This document shows, piece by piece, positions 16,900-24,592 of a DNA stretch of 64,000 bases. The DNA comes from Streptomyces sp. CA-210063 (GTDB lineage Bacteria; Actinomycetota; Actinomycetes; Streptomycetales; Streptomycetaceae), in contig NZ_CP102512.1 of assembly GCF_024612015.1 (NCBI RefSeq), forward strand, positions 1,054,001-1,118,000, read 5' to 3'. The stretch's first letter is position 1, and the number at the start of each line of letters is the position of its first letter. Position numbers and translations under genes: made by a program. The notes beneath the pieces are model-generated. The model worked only from the letters and a program-made list of their open reading frames with translations, was not told where the DNA came from and did not search any database.

Positions 16900-18701
16900 G
16901 CGGGTTCTCCTTCATCGTGTACGGCGGGTGCGCCGGTTTTATGGGCGGTCACCCAGAAGCGGATGCTCTCGAGAAGCACCAGCAGCGCCACGGCCACGGC
17001 GAGAGCCGTGAGCGCGACCTTGAAATCTGTGGGCGCGAGCAGCGCGGCCAGGACGGTGACCAGCAGGGTCCTGCCTTCGTGTCCGCCGATCGCCCGCACC
17101 AGCCACCGAGGCGGCGCTCCGGCGTCGCCGCGGATGCGGTACACCGTGTCGTAGTGATGGTAGGCGACCGCGCCCACCAGCCCGAAAGCAACTGGAAGGG
17201 CTCCGTTCACTTCGGCTTTGGCTGCGAGTACCAGGACGGTGCCGTATTCGGCGGCGCGGAACAGTGGGGGAATCAGCCAGTCGAGGGCGCCCTTGAGGGG
17301 GCGCGCGACGGCGTCCGCGGACACCACGACGTAGACGGCGGCGGCGAAGACGACCGTCCAACCGGGTCCGTCGAACCAGGCCGTGAGCACCACGACAACG
17401 GCACCGGCGAGGGCCAGGAGCCGCGCGACAACCGCGTATCGGCTCGGCGCGATACGCGTGAGCGCCTCGGCCAAGGGCCCGCTGTCCGCCAGGTCCGCCA
17501 GCGCCCGCGCCGCCCGGTCGGTCCGCCGCGCCTTGCGCGTCAGCGACCGCAGCACACGGCCCGCTGTGGTGTAAGTCGCAGCGAACGCGCACCCGATGAG
17601 CAGCGCGTAGAAGGTGATACGAGGAGTGGTGACCGCCGTGAGGACGGCGATCATCGCCCAGCGCTCGCCGATCGGCAGGACGATCATCCGCCGCACCCAG
17701 ACCGTCCAGCCGACGCTGTCGAGCTTGCCGGAGAGGGCCGCGGTGGGGCTGGTGTTGGCGGTGGCGTCGTGATTCGCCTCGTTGAAGGAGAAGTCGACGA
17801 CGTGGCGGCAAGTCTGCAGGACCATCGCGCCGAGGGCGAGCGCCCATACATCGTCACCGCCGCGCGCGGCTCCTAGGGCGAGGCCCGCGTAGTAGGCGTA
17901 TTCCTTGGCGCGGTCGAAGGTGGCGTCGAGCCAGGCGCCGAGCGTCGAGTACTGCAGCGAGTAGCGGGCCAGCTGGCCGTCGGTGCAGTCGAGGACGAAG
18001 GAGAAGATCAGCAGCAGACCGGCGGCGACGAAGCCGCCTCGGGTGCCGGTGGCCGCGCAGCCCGCCGCGATCAGGGCGGTGATCAGCGAGGCCGTGGTGA
18101 CCTGGTTCGGGGTCAGGCCCCTGCGTGCGCACCAGCGGGCGAGGTAGCGGGAGTACGGGCTGACGCAGTACGTGGTGAAGAAGCCGTCGCGGGACTTCAC
18201 CGCCGTACGCAGCCGTACGGCCTCGTCGTCGACGTCGGCGACCGCCTGGCGGGCCTCGTTGCGGGCCTGCGGGTCGGCGGGGACGACGGCGACCAGGGTG
18301 CCCAGCTCGGGCCGGTGCAGGGTGACACCGTCGGCGTCGAGGGCGGCGATGACCCGGTCGGCGAGGTTGTCCACGGCGACCGCGGTGGTGCCGCTCGCGG
18401 CGGAGCTCTCGCGGGCCAGCGCCCGGATCAGCGCCGGACGGGCGGTGGCCCGCACGGTCACGGCGCCCGGCACCGCCGCGGCCTCGAAGCGTGGGTCGGT
18501 GAGCCCGAGGCGCAGTGCGTGCGCATGGCCCACGAACCGGGCGTCGACGATCGCGACCCGCTGACCTGCGGGAACCGTCGCCAGGAGCGTCTCGGCGTCA
18601 CCGGCGCCGGAGGCGACCCGCACGTCGAAGCCGAGCGACCGCAGATCGCCCTCCAGCGACGATCCGGGCACCGGCTGACCGGTGAGGATGGCGGTCGACA
18701 G
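16896..18701 (-). CDS. DUF5941-type CDP-alcohol phosphotransferase with degenerate N-terminal domain
   Basis: Large membrane protein, 601 residues if it starts at CTG 18701 (LSTAILTGQP...); a stop codon lies two codons upstream, and the first ordinary start is GTG 18671. Residues 1-170 form a soluble region with no clear catalytic motif. Then KSRDGFFTTYCVSPYSRYLA and LTPNQVTTASL lead into the intact signature DCTDGQLAR...GAWLDATFD. At least eight hydrophobic segments follow. The order N-domain plus CDP-alcohol domain recalls inositol-phosphate cytidylyltransferase/DIPP synthase fusions. It is the first gene of the cluster and overlaps the cytidylyltransferase by four bases. Confidence 0.8.
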   Translation of the reverse strand: MSTAILTGQPVPGSSLEGDLRSLGFDVRVASGAGDAETLLATVPAGQRVAIVDARFVGHAHALRLGLTDPRFEAAAVPGAVTVRATARPALIRALARESSAASGTTAVAVDNLADRVIAALDADGVTLHRPELGTLVAVVPADPQARNEARQAVADVDDEAVRLRTAVKSRDGFFTTYCVSPYSRYLARWCARRGLTPNQVTTASLITALIAAGCAATGTRGGFVAAGLLLIFSFVLDCTDGQLARYSLQYSTLGAWLDATFDRAKEYAYYAGLALGAARGGDDVWALALGAMVLQTCRHVVDFSFNEANHDATANTSPTAALSGKLDSVGWTVWVRRMIVLPIGERWAMIAVLTAVTTPRITFYALLIGCAFAATYTTAGRVLRSLTRKARRTDRAARALADLADSGPLAEALTRIAPSRYAVVARLLALAGAVVVVLTAWFDGPGWTVVFAAAVYVVVSADAVARPLKGALDWLIPPLFRAAEYGTVLVLAAKAEVNGALPVAFGLVGAVAYHHYDTVYRIRGDAGAPPRWLVRAIGGHEGRTLLVTVLAALLAPTDFKVALTALAVAVALLVLLESIRFWVTAHKTGAPAVHDEGEPA

Positions 18702-19104
18702 ACGAACTCACTCCCTGGGTGCCGACGCGACCGCGCCGGACATGTACGTGGTTTGGGGCGCCCCGGCCCTGGGGCCCGGCGGCGTGTCGGCAGAGGTTAT
18801 CGGATGAAGAGAAGCAGACGTTCACCGCCCGTTCACGGCCCGATCAGTTCGACCTGCTCAAGCCGTCGGCCCTCCGCCGCGATCATCATCGGGGATTTGA
18901 GGGTTGTGCCACAAACTCCTGTGTGGGATATCGGTTGATAGGGGGCAAAGGGAGGGGGCCACCCCTCGACAGGAGGCCGCCGGCCGCGCCCCTCAAGGGG
19001 CCCGGGGAACTGCGCGACCAGCCACGAACGAAGCCGCACCCGCCAACCCTGCACACCCCCTACGGCGAATGGGCACAACAAGCACCCCACATAAGGTTGA
19101 CCGC
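18702..19104. other. 403-base divergent intergenic region with a repeat remnant
   Basis: Gap between the DUF5941 gene and galE, which diverge. It should hold promoters for both. On the minus strand GTGAAC and GATAAC are separated by 18 bases, a weak candidate for the DUF5941 promoter. At 18988-19022 there is a copy of the GC-rich element (hairpin GCCCC-TCAA-GGGGC followed by the complement of the CGCGCAGTTCC motif) that elsewhere sits at 3' ends. No ORF is convincing. Confidence 0.45.
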
Positions 19105-20076
19105 ATGACATGGCTGATCACAGGCGGGGCGGGCTACATCGGCGCACACGTGGCGAAGGTCATGACCGGCGCCGGCGAGCAGGTCGTGACACTCGACGAC
19201 CTGTCCGCCGGGGTCCCGGGCCGCCTCCCGAAGAGCATCCCCCTGATACACGGCTCCGCCCTCGACGGCGACCTCCTCAAGCGCGTACTCGCCGAGCACG
19301 CCGTGACCGGCGTGGTCCACCTCGCGGCCCGCAAGCAGGTCGGCGAATCCGTCGCCCAGCCCACCCGCTACTACCAGGAGAACGTCGGCGCTCTCGCCAC
19401 CCTTCTGGAGGCGTCCGCCGGAGCCGGCGTGCGGCGTTTCCTCTTCTCCTCCTCCGCCGCCGTCTACGGCAACCCGGACGTGGACCTCATCACCGAGGAC
19501 ACCCCGTGCGCCCCGATGAGCCCGTACGGCGAGACCAAGCTCGCCGGTGAGTGGCTGGTCCGTGCGGCGGGCGAGGCGCACGGCATCGCGACCACGTGTC
19601 TGCGCTACTTCAACGTGGCGGGCGCCGCGGAACCGGCGCTGGCGGACACCGGCGTCTTCAACGTCGTCCCGATGGTCTTCGACCGGCTCACGCGCGACGA
19701 GGCCCCGCGGATCTTCGGGGACGACTACCCGACCCCGGACGGCACCTGCGTCCGCGACTACATCCATGTCGCCGACCTGGCCCACGCACACCTCGCGGCG
19801 GCCCGCCATCTCACCGCCGAAGGGGGCGCGGGCGATCTCACCGTGAACATCGGCCGCGGCGAAGGCGTTTCGGTCCGCGAACTCGTCACCCTCATCGGCG
19901 AGGTGACCGGCGACCGCCGGCCCGCGCTCGTCGAACCGCGCCGCCCCGGCGACGCGCCCCGCGCGGTCGCCTCGGCCGCGCTGGCCGAGCGGGAGCTCGG
20001 CTGGACGGCCCGGCGCGGGGTACGCGAGATGGTCGAATCGGCCTGGGAGGGCTGGCGGCTGAACCACGGCCTCTGA
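19105..20076 (+). CDS. galE: UDP-glucose 4-epimerase
   Basis: Extended short-chain dehydrogenase that interconverts UDP-glucose and UDP-galactose. The product is 323 residues from ATG 19105 (MTWLITGGAGYIGAHVAKVM), with AAGG upstream. NAD-binding GGAGYIG, catalytic Ser in FSSSAAVYG and the YGETK (YxxxK) pair are present, plus RYFNVAGA and the C-terminal RPGDAPRAVASA stretch of GalE. It is monocistronic and divergent from the polymer cluster, to which it could supply sugar nucleotide. Confidence 0.93.
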   Translation: MTWLITGGAGYIGAHVAKVMTGAGEQVVTLDDLSAGVPGRLPKSIPLIHGSALDGDLLKRVLAEHAVTGVVHLAARKQVGESVAQPTRYYQENVGALATLLEASAGAGVRRFLFSSSAAVYGNPDVDLITEDTPCAPMSPYGETKLAGEWLVRAAGEAHGIATTCLRYFNVAGAAEPALADTGVFNVVPMVFDRLTRDEAPRIFGDDYPTPDGTCVRDYIHVADLAHAHLAAARHLTAEGGAGDLTVNIGRGEGVSVRELVTLIGEVTGDRRPALVEPRRPGDAPRAVASAALAERELGWTARRGVREMVESAWEGWRLNHGL

Positions 20077-20101
20077 ACGGCCACCGATCATGGGCACCGC
20101 T

Positions 20102-20130
20102 CTGACCTGCATATCGTTTCCGCAGGTCAG
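20102..20130 (+). terminator. Hairpin after galE
   Basis: Perfect 9-base arms CTGACCTGC (20102-20110) and GCAGGTCAG (20122-20130) with an 11-base loop lie 25 bases after the galE stop. It may end galE transcription; it also lies only 7 bases upstream of the candidate Zur box, so a regulatory role is possible. Confidence 0.55.
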
Positions 20131-20136
20131 GGCACA

Positions 20137-20151
20137 TGACAACGGTGTTCA
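20137..20151 (+). promoter_or_regulatory. Candidate Zur box upstream of the zinc exporter gene
   Basis: TGACAACGGTGTTCA is an imperfect 15-base palindrome (7-1-7) resembling the Streptomyces Zur consensus TGAAAATCATTTTCA in its TGA-xAA ... TTCA ends. It lies 84 bases upstream of the exporter start. S. coelicolor zitB is known to be activated by Zur at high zinc, which makes the placement meaningful. The match is partial. Confidence 0.45.
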
Positions 20152-20234
20152 GTGCCGCGTTGCCTGGTACCCCCCGCCCGTAGTTCACTGTGATCGCGAG
20201 CCGAACACACGAGCGCACTGAGAGGGCGGTTTCC

Positions 20235-21173
20235 ATGGGGGCTGGGCACGATCACGGGCACGCGCATCACGCGCCGACCAGTGGTACGGCGGCAGCGGCG
20301 TACCGCGGGCGGCTGCGGATCGCGCTGTCGATCACGCTCACCGTCATGGCGGTCGAGCTCGTCGGCGGTGTTCTCGCCGATTCGCTGGCGCTCATCGCGG
20401 ACGCGGCGCACATGGCGACGGACGCGGTGGGCCTTGGCATGGCGCTCCTCGCGATCCACTTCGCCAACCGCCCGGCGACCGGCAACCGCACCTTCGGTTT
20501 CGCGCGCGCCGAGATACTCGCGGCGCTCGCCAACTGTCTGCTGCTGCTCGGTGTCGGTGGCTATGTGCTGTACGAGGCGATCCAGCGCTTCATCACGCCC
20601 GTCGGAACCCAGGGCGGGCTGACCGTCGTGTTCGGTGCGATCGGTCTCGTCGCGAACATGATCTCGCTGACGTTGCTGATGCGGGGCCAGAAGGAGAGCC
20701 TGAACGTACGGGGAGCCTTCCTGGAGGTGGCCGCGGACGCGCTCGGCTCGCTGGCGGTGATCATCTCCGCGACGGTCATCCTGCTCACCGGCTGGCAGGC
20801 CGCGGACCCGATCGCCTCACTCGTCATCGGCCTGATGATCGTCCCGCGCACGGTGAAGCTGCTGCGCGAGACCCTCGACGTCCTGCTGGAGGCGGCGCCG
20901 AAGAACGTCGACATGGCCGAGGTACGAGCCCACATACTGGCGCTGCCGGGTGTGGAGGACGTCCATGATCTGCATGCCTGGACCATCACCTCCGGGATGC
21001 CGGTGCTCTCCGCCCATGTGGTGGTCGGCTCCGACACGCTGGACTCCATCGGCCACGAGAAGATGCTGCACGACCTCCAGGGGTGCATCGGCGATCACTT
21101 CGACGTCGAGCACTGCACCTTCCAGCTGGAGCCGGGCGGCCACGCGGAACACGAGGCGAAGCTGTGTCTGTGA
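20235..21173 (+). CDS. zitB: Cation diffusion facilitator, zinc exporter ZitB-like
   Basis: Membrane zinc/proton antiporter of the CDF family, 312 residues from ATG 20235. A His-rich N-terminus (HDHGHAHHAP) precedes six membrane segments. The transport-site motif of TM2 is HMATD (HxxxD) in ADAAHMATDAVGL; in TM5 the corresponding element reads LEVAADALGS, with Glu where E. coli ZitB has His. A cytoplasmic C-terminal domain with VEDVHDLHAWTI follows. The stop overlaps the next gene. Zinc is inferred from the family and the candidate Zur site. Confidence 0.88.
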   Translation: MGAGHDHGHAHHAPTSGTAAAAYRGRLRIALSITLTVMAVELVGGVLADSLALIADAAHMATDAVGLGMALLAIHFANRPATGNRTFGFARAEILAALANCLLLLGVGGYVLYEAIQRFITPVGTQGGLTVVFGAIGLVANMISLTLLMRGQKESLNVRGAFLEVAADALGSLAVIISATVILLTGWQAADPIASLVIGLMIVPRTVKLLRETLDVLLEAAPKNVDMAEVRAHILALPGVEDVHDLHAWTITSGMPVLSAHVVVGSDTLDSIGHEKMLHDLQGCIGDHFDVEHCTFQLEPGGHAEHEAKLCL

Positions 21174-21682
21174 CGACCGACTGGACGACGCGACCGGAGA
21201 CCTCCGCGGACCGAGAGGGGGTGTACGGCGTCAACGCCGCCGCCTTCGAGACCGACGCGGAGGCCAGGCTGGTCGACGCGCTGCGTGAGGACCCCGACGC
21301 ATGGCTGCCGGGGCTGTCGTACGTGGCCGAGGCGCCGGACGGCACGATCGCGGCGTACGCGCTGATCACCCGCTGTCATGTGGACGAGGTGCCCGCGCTG
21401 GCGCTGGCCCCCGTCGCGGTGCTGCCGGACCATCAGCGGCAGGGGGCTGGTGCGGCCGTCGTACGCGCGGCGCTGGAGGCGGCACGCGCGCGTGGGGAAC
21501 GGCTCGTCCTCGTCCTGGGGCATCCCGAGTACTACCCGCGCTTCGGCTTCGTACGTGCGTCCGAGTACGGCATCCGGCCGGGTTTCGACGTGCCGGACGC
21601 GGCGATGATGGCCCTGGTGCTGGACGGTTCCCCGTCGGTGGCATCCGGCGCCATCAGGTATCCGGCCGCCTTCGGGGTCTGA
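21164..21682 (+). CDS. GNAT family N-acetyltransferase
   Basis: Acetyl-CoA-dependent transferase of unknown substrate, 172 residues from GTG 21164; a second in-frame GTG at 21170 overlaps the exporter stop as GTGA. GAGG at 21153 favours the first. The acetyl-CoA loop is LPDHQRQGAGAAVVRAAL, preceded by LALAPVAVLP, and LVLGHPEYYPRFGF is typical of the YhbS-like subgroup. It is coupled to the zinc exporter gene, which may reflect co-transcription only. Confidence 0.85.
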   Translation: MSVTTDWTTRPETSADREGVYGVNAAAFETDAEARLVDALREDPDAWLPGLSYVAEAPDGTIAAYALITRCHVDEVPALALAPVAVLPDHQRQGAGAAVVRAALEAARARGERLVLVLGHPEYYPRFGFVRASEYGIRPGFDVPDAAMMALVLDGSPSVASGAIRYPAAFGV

Positions 21683-21806
21683 CACGCGGCCGGCGGGTGT
21701 TCCACGAGGAGGTGCACGGGTAGGACATGCGGGTTGGCGCGAAGTGCCGGGAGCGCCGGTTTCGTGCGGCAGACTTGAGGCTCGAAGAACGAGGCGAAGG
21801 ATGGGC

Positions 21807-22400
21807 ATGCCGATCACACCTGCCACCGCGGTGCAGAGTTCGCAGAACGGAACCACGGAAGCGATCCTGCTGGAACTGGTCGACGAGGACGGCACCACGA
21901 TCGGCACCGCGGAGAAACTGGCCGCCCATCAACCACCCGGGCAACTGCACCGGGCGTTCTCCGTCTTCCTCTTCGACGAGCGCGGCCGGCTGCTGCTCCA
22001 GCAGCGCGCCCTCGGCAAGTACCACTCCCCCGGCGTCTGGTCGAACACCTGCTGCGGCCATCCCTACCCGGGCGAGTCCCCCTTCGCGGCGGCGGCGCGG
22101 CGGACGCACGAGGAGCTGGGCGTCTCCCCGGCGCTGCTCGGCGAGGCGGGCACGGTCCGCTACAACCACCCGGACCCGGATTCCGGCCTGGTGGAGCAGG
22201 AGTTCAACCATCTGTTCGTCGGGCTGCTGCAGGCCCCGCCCCGGCCGGACCCGGAGGAGGTCGGGGCCACCGCGTTCGTGACCCCGGCCGAGCTGGCCGA
22301 GCGGCACGCCGAGGACACCTTCTCGTCCTGGTTCATGACGGTCCTGGACGCGGCCCGTCCGGCGGTCAGGGAGCTGACGGGCCCGGCCGCGGGCTGGTGA
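21807..22400 (+). CDS. idi: Isopentenyl-diphosphate delta-isomerase, type I
   Basis: Interconverts IPP and DMAPP; Nudix-fold metal enzyme. The product is 197 residues from ATG 21807 (MPITPATAVQSSQNG); an in-frame ATG at 21801 sits too close to GAAGG. The catalytic Cys is in NTCCGHPYPGE and the catalytic Glu in LVEQEFNHLFVG; RAFSVFLFDERGRLLLQQRA and RRTHEELG belong to the Nudix core. It stands alone, 10 kb from the hopanoid operon that uses its products. Confidence 0.95.
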   Translation: MPITPATAVQSSQNGTTEAILLELVDEDGTTIGTAEKLAAHQPPGQLHRAFSVFLFDERGRLLLQQRALGKYHSPGVWSNTCCGHPYPGESPFAAAARRTHEELGVSPALLGEAGTVRYNHPDPDSGLVEQEFNHLFVGLLQAPPRPDPEEVGATAFVTPAELAERHAEDTFSSWFMTVLDAARPAVRELTGPAAGW

Positions 22401-22410
22401 CCGCGTCGCC

Positions 22411-22926
22411 TCACCCCTGGATCAGGTATGCGGGTTTGAGCGGCAGGGCGGCCCAGATCACCTTGCCGCCGCTCGCGGTGTGCTCGACGTCGCAGACCCC
22501 GCCCGCCTCCAGGGTGATCTCGCGCACCAGGAGCAGCCCACGGCCGCCGAGCCGGCCGTGGTCGGCCTCCAGGGCGGTCGGGCGGTAGGGGTGGTTGTCC
22601 TCCACCGAGACCCGCACCCACTCGGCTCCGACGGCGACCTCGACGGCGAGCGTGGGCGACAGCAGCGCCGCGTGTTTCACGGCGTTCGTCACCAGCTCGG
22701 AGACGATCAGCAGAAGGCCTTGGACGAGGTCGTCCGAGATCGGCACACCCTGTCGGGCGAGCAGGTCCCGGACGGCGCGCCGCGCCTGCGGCACCGAGGC
22801 GTCGACGGCGGCAGCGGTGAACCGCCAGACCCCTTCGTAAGGCAGTGGCTCCGGCGGCCTCGGGGCGTCGGGTACGTGCCCGTCGCCTCCAGGGCGTGGG
22901 TCGCTCCCGCGCCCTTGGTCGTCCAT
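22411..22926 (-). CDS. ATP-binding regulatory protein, anti-sigma (RsbW/HATPase) type
   Basis: Single-domain histidine-kinase-like ATPase of the kind that acts as anti-sigma factor or its relative in Streptomyces. The product is 171 residues from ATG 22926; a GTG start at 22962 is possible. The N box is LLIVSELVTNAVKHA and the G box GGRGLLLVREI; VRVSVEDNHPYRP carries the D of the ATP site. About 40 N-terminal residues are Pro/Gly-rich and probably disordered. It converges on idi with a 10-base gap. No sigma or anti-anti-sigma gene is adjacent, so the target is unknown. Confidence 0.83.
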   Translation of the reverse strand: MDDQGRGSDPRPGGDGHVPDAPRPPEPLPYEGVWRFTAAAVDASVPQARRAVRDLLARQGVPISDDLVQGLLLIVSELVTNAVKHAALLSPTLAVEVAVGAEWVRVSVEDNHPYRPTALEADHGRLGGRGLLLVREITLEAGGVCDVEHTASGGKVIWAALPLKPAYLIQG

Positions 22927-23183
22927 TGTCCGGTCGCCACCCTTGCGCTCGATTGTCACCACATGTCGAGTGTTGGTAACTCAGCGCCGTTCACGGAGAC
23001 CTGAACAGAAGTCAGCGTGTATCGGCGACTTTCAGATCGCCGGTGTTCGAGCTGGGCCGCCGTACGACTGCCTCCGTTCGGGGCGTGCCGCTTTCGGAAC
23101 TATTCGGGTTGTACGGGTTTGACGCCGGACCCGCCCGCACCCCCCTCAGCCGGTCACTCTCCGTGAGGGCTAGCATCGCGGGC

Positions 23184-23927
23184 ATGGAGCCCCAACTGCT
23201 GGACACCGTCGCCGACGGGGTCGCGACCGTCGTCGTCCACCATCCGGCGAAGCGCAACGCCATGACGGCCGGGATGTGGCGGGCGCTACCGCCGCTGCTG
23301 GACCGGCTGGCCGCCGACCCCGCCGTACGGGCACTGGTGCTCACCGGGGAGGGCGGGACGTTCTGCGCGGGGGCCGACATCTCCACGCTGCGGGAGTCCC
23401 CCGGCGAAGCGCAGGAGTGGGCCGGGCTCGCCGAGGAGGCCCTCGCGGCCTTCCCGAAGCCGACCCTCGCGGCGATCCGCGGGCACTGTGTGGGCGGTGG
23501 CGCACAGCTGGCGGCGGCCTGTGATCTGCGGTTCGCGGAGGAAGGGTCGCTCTTCGGGATCACTCCCGCGAAACTGGGGCTCGTCTACCCGTCCTCCTCC
23601 ACCCGGCGGCTGGTGACACTGGTCGGGCCGGCCACCGCCAAGTATCTGCTGTTCTCCGGTGAGTTGATCGACGCGGAGCGGGCGCTGCGTACGGGGCTGG
23701 TGGACGAGGTGCTGCGCGAGGGCGAACTCGACGAGCGGGTGGCGGAGTTCACGCGGGTGCTGGTCTCCCGCTCCCAGCTGACACAGGCGGCGGCCAAGGA
23801 GTTCGCGAACGGCCGCACCGACCGCGACGCCCACTGGGCCGAGCAGGCGCGCGGCAGCGGCGACACCGCCGAGGGCGTCGCCGCTTTCCTGGAGCGCAGA
23901 CAGCCCCGGTTCACGTGGACGGTGTGA
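23184..23927 (+). CDS. Enoyl-CoA hydratase/isomerase family protein
   Basis: Crotonase-fold enzyme acting on an acyl-CoA; substrate unknown. The product is 247 residues from ATG 23184. Oxyanion-hole elements are FCAGADISTL and GHCVGGGAQLAAACDLR. The position of the catalytic Glu region reads GITPAKLGLVYPSSS, where hydratases have a Glu in the second half of the site, so pure hydratase activity is uncertain. TAGCAT lies 7 bases before the ATG, suggesting a leaderless message. Confidence 0.82.
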   Translation: MEPQLLDTVADGVATVVVHHPAKRNAMTAGMWRALPPLLDRLAADPAVRALVLTGEGGTFCAGADISTLRESPGEAQEWAGLAEEALAAFPKPTLAAIRGHCVGGGAQLAAACDLRFAEEGSLFGITPAKLGLVYPSSSTRRLVTLVGPATAKYLLFSGELIDAERALRTGLVDEVLREGELDERVAEFTRVLVSRSQLTQAAAKEFANGRTDRDAHWAEQARGSGDTAEGVAAFLERRQPRFTWTV

Positions 23928-23945
23928 GGCCTCCTGTCCGGTGGG

Positions 23946-24581
23946 TCACATCAAGGCGAAACGACTGTTGGTGCGGAACTCCTCCACGAGGTGGGCGGGC
24001 GCCTTGTGCGGAGCGCCCGCGTCGTAGGGCGGCTGCGGGTCGTACTCGGTCATCAGCTGTACGGCCTGCGCGTGTTCGTCGCCCGCGATCCGGCCGACGA
24101 GGGTGAGGCCCATGTCGATGCCTGAGGACACACCGGCCGCGGTGACGTACTTTCCGTCCGTCACGACCCGCTCCCCCGTCGGCTCGGCGCCGTACTGCTT
24201 CAGGAAGTCCAGGGCCAGCCAGTGGGAGGTGGCGCGGCGGCCTTCGAGGAGCCCCGCGCCGGCGAGCAGCAGGGAGCCGGTGCACACGGAGGTCGTCCAG
24301 GTGCTCGTGCGGTCGGCGCTCCGGAGCCAGTCGAAGAGACGCTCGTTCTCCATCTGTTCGAACTGGCCGGGGCCGCCCGGGACGACGACGATGTCCGGGC
24401 TCGGGACCTCGGCGAGCGTCTTGTCGGCCGTGATCGCGAGAGTGCCGGTGTCGGTGCGTACGGGACCGGTCTCCTCGGCGACGAAGACGAGGTCGGCGTC
24501 GGGGAGACGACCGAGCGTCTCGTAGGGGCCCACCGCGTCGAGTGCGGTGAAGCGGTCGAAGAGGACGATGGCGATCTGCAT
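23946..24581 (-). CDS. DJ-1/PfpI family protein
   Basis: Class I glutamine amidotransferase-like fold, 211 residues from ATG 24581 with AAGGGAAC upstream. It starts MQIAIVLFDRFTALDAVGPYETL and has the nucleophile-elbow Cys in SVCTGSLLLAGAGLL, followed by RRATSHWLALDFL. Activity (isonitrile hydratase-like, deglycase or none) cannot be told. It lies 11 bases behind a gene for a GlxA-type regulator with the same fold fused to an AraC domain, forming a two-gene unit. Confidence 0.85.
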   Translation of the reverse strand: MQIAIVLFDRFTALDAVGPYETLGRLPDADLVFVAEETGPVRTDTGTLAITADKTLAEVPSPDIVVVPGGPGQFEQMENERLFDWLRSADRTSTWTTSVCTGSLLLAGAGLLEGRRATSHWLALDFLKQYGAEPTGERVVTDGKYVTAAGVSSGIDMGLTLVGRIAGDEHAQAVQLMTEYDPQPPYDAGAPHKAPAHLVEEFRTNSRFALM

Positions 24582-24592
24582 GGGGGTTCCCT

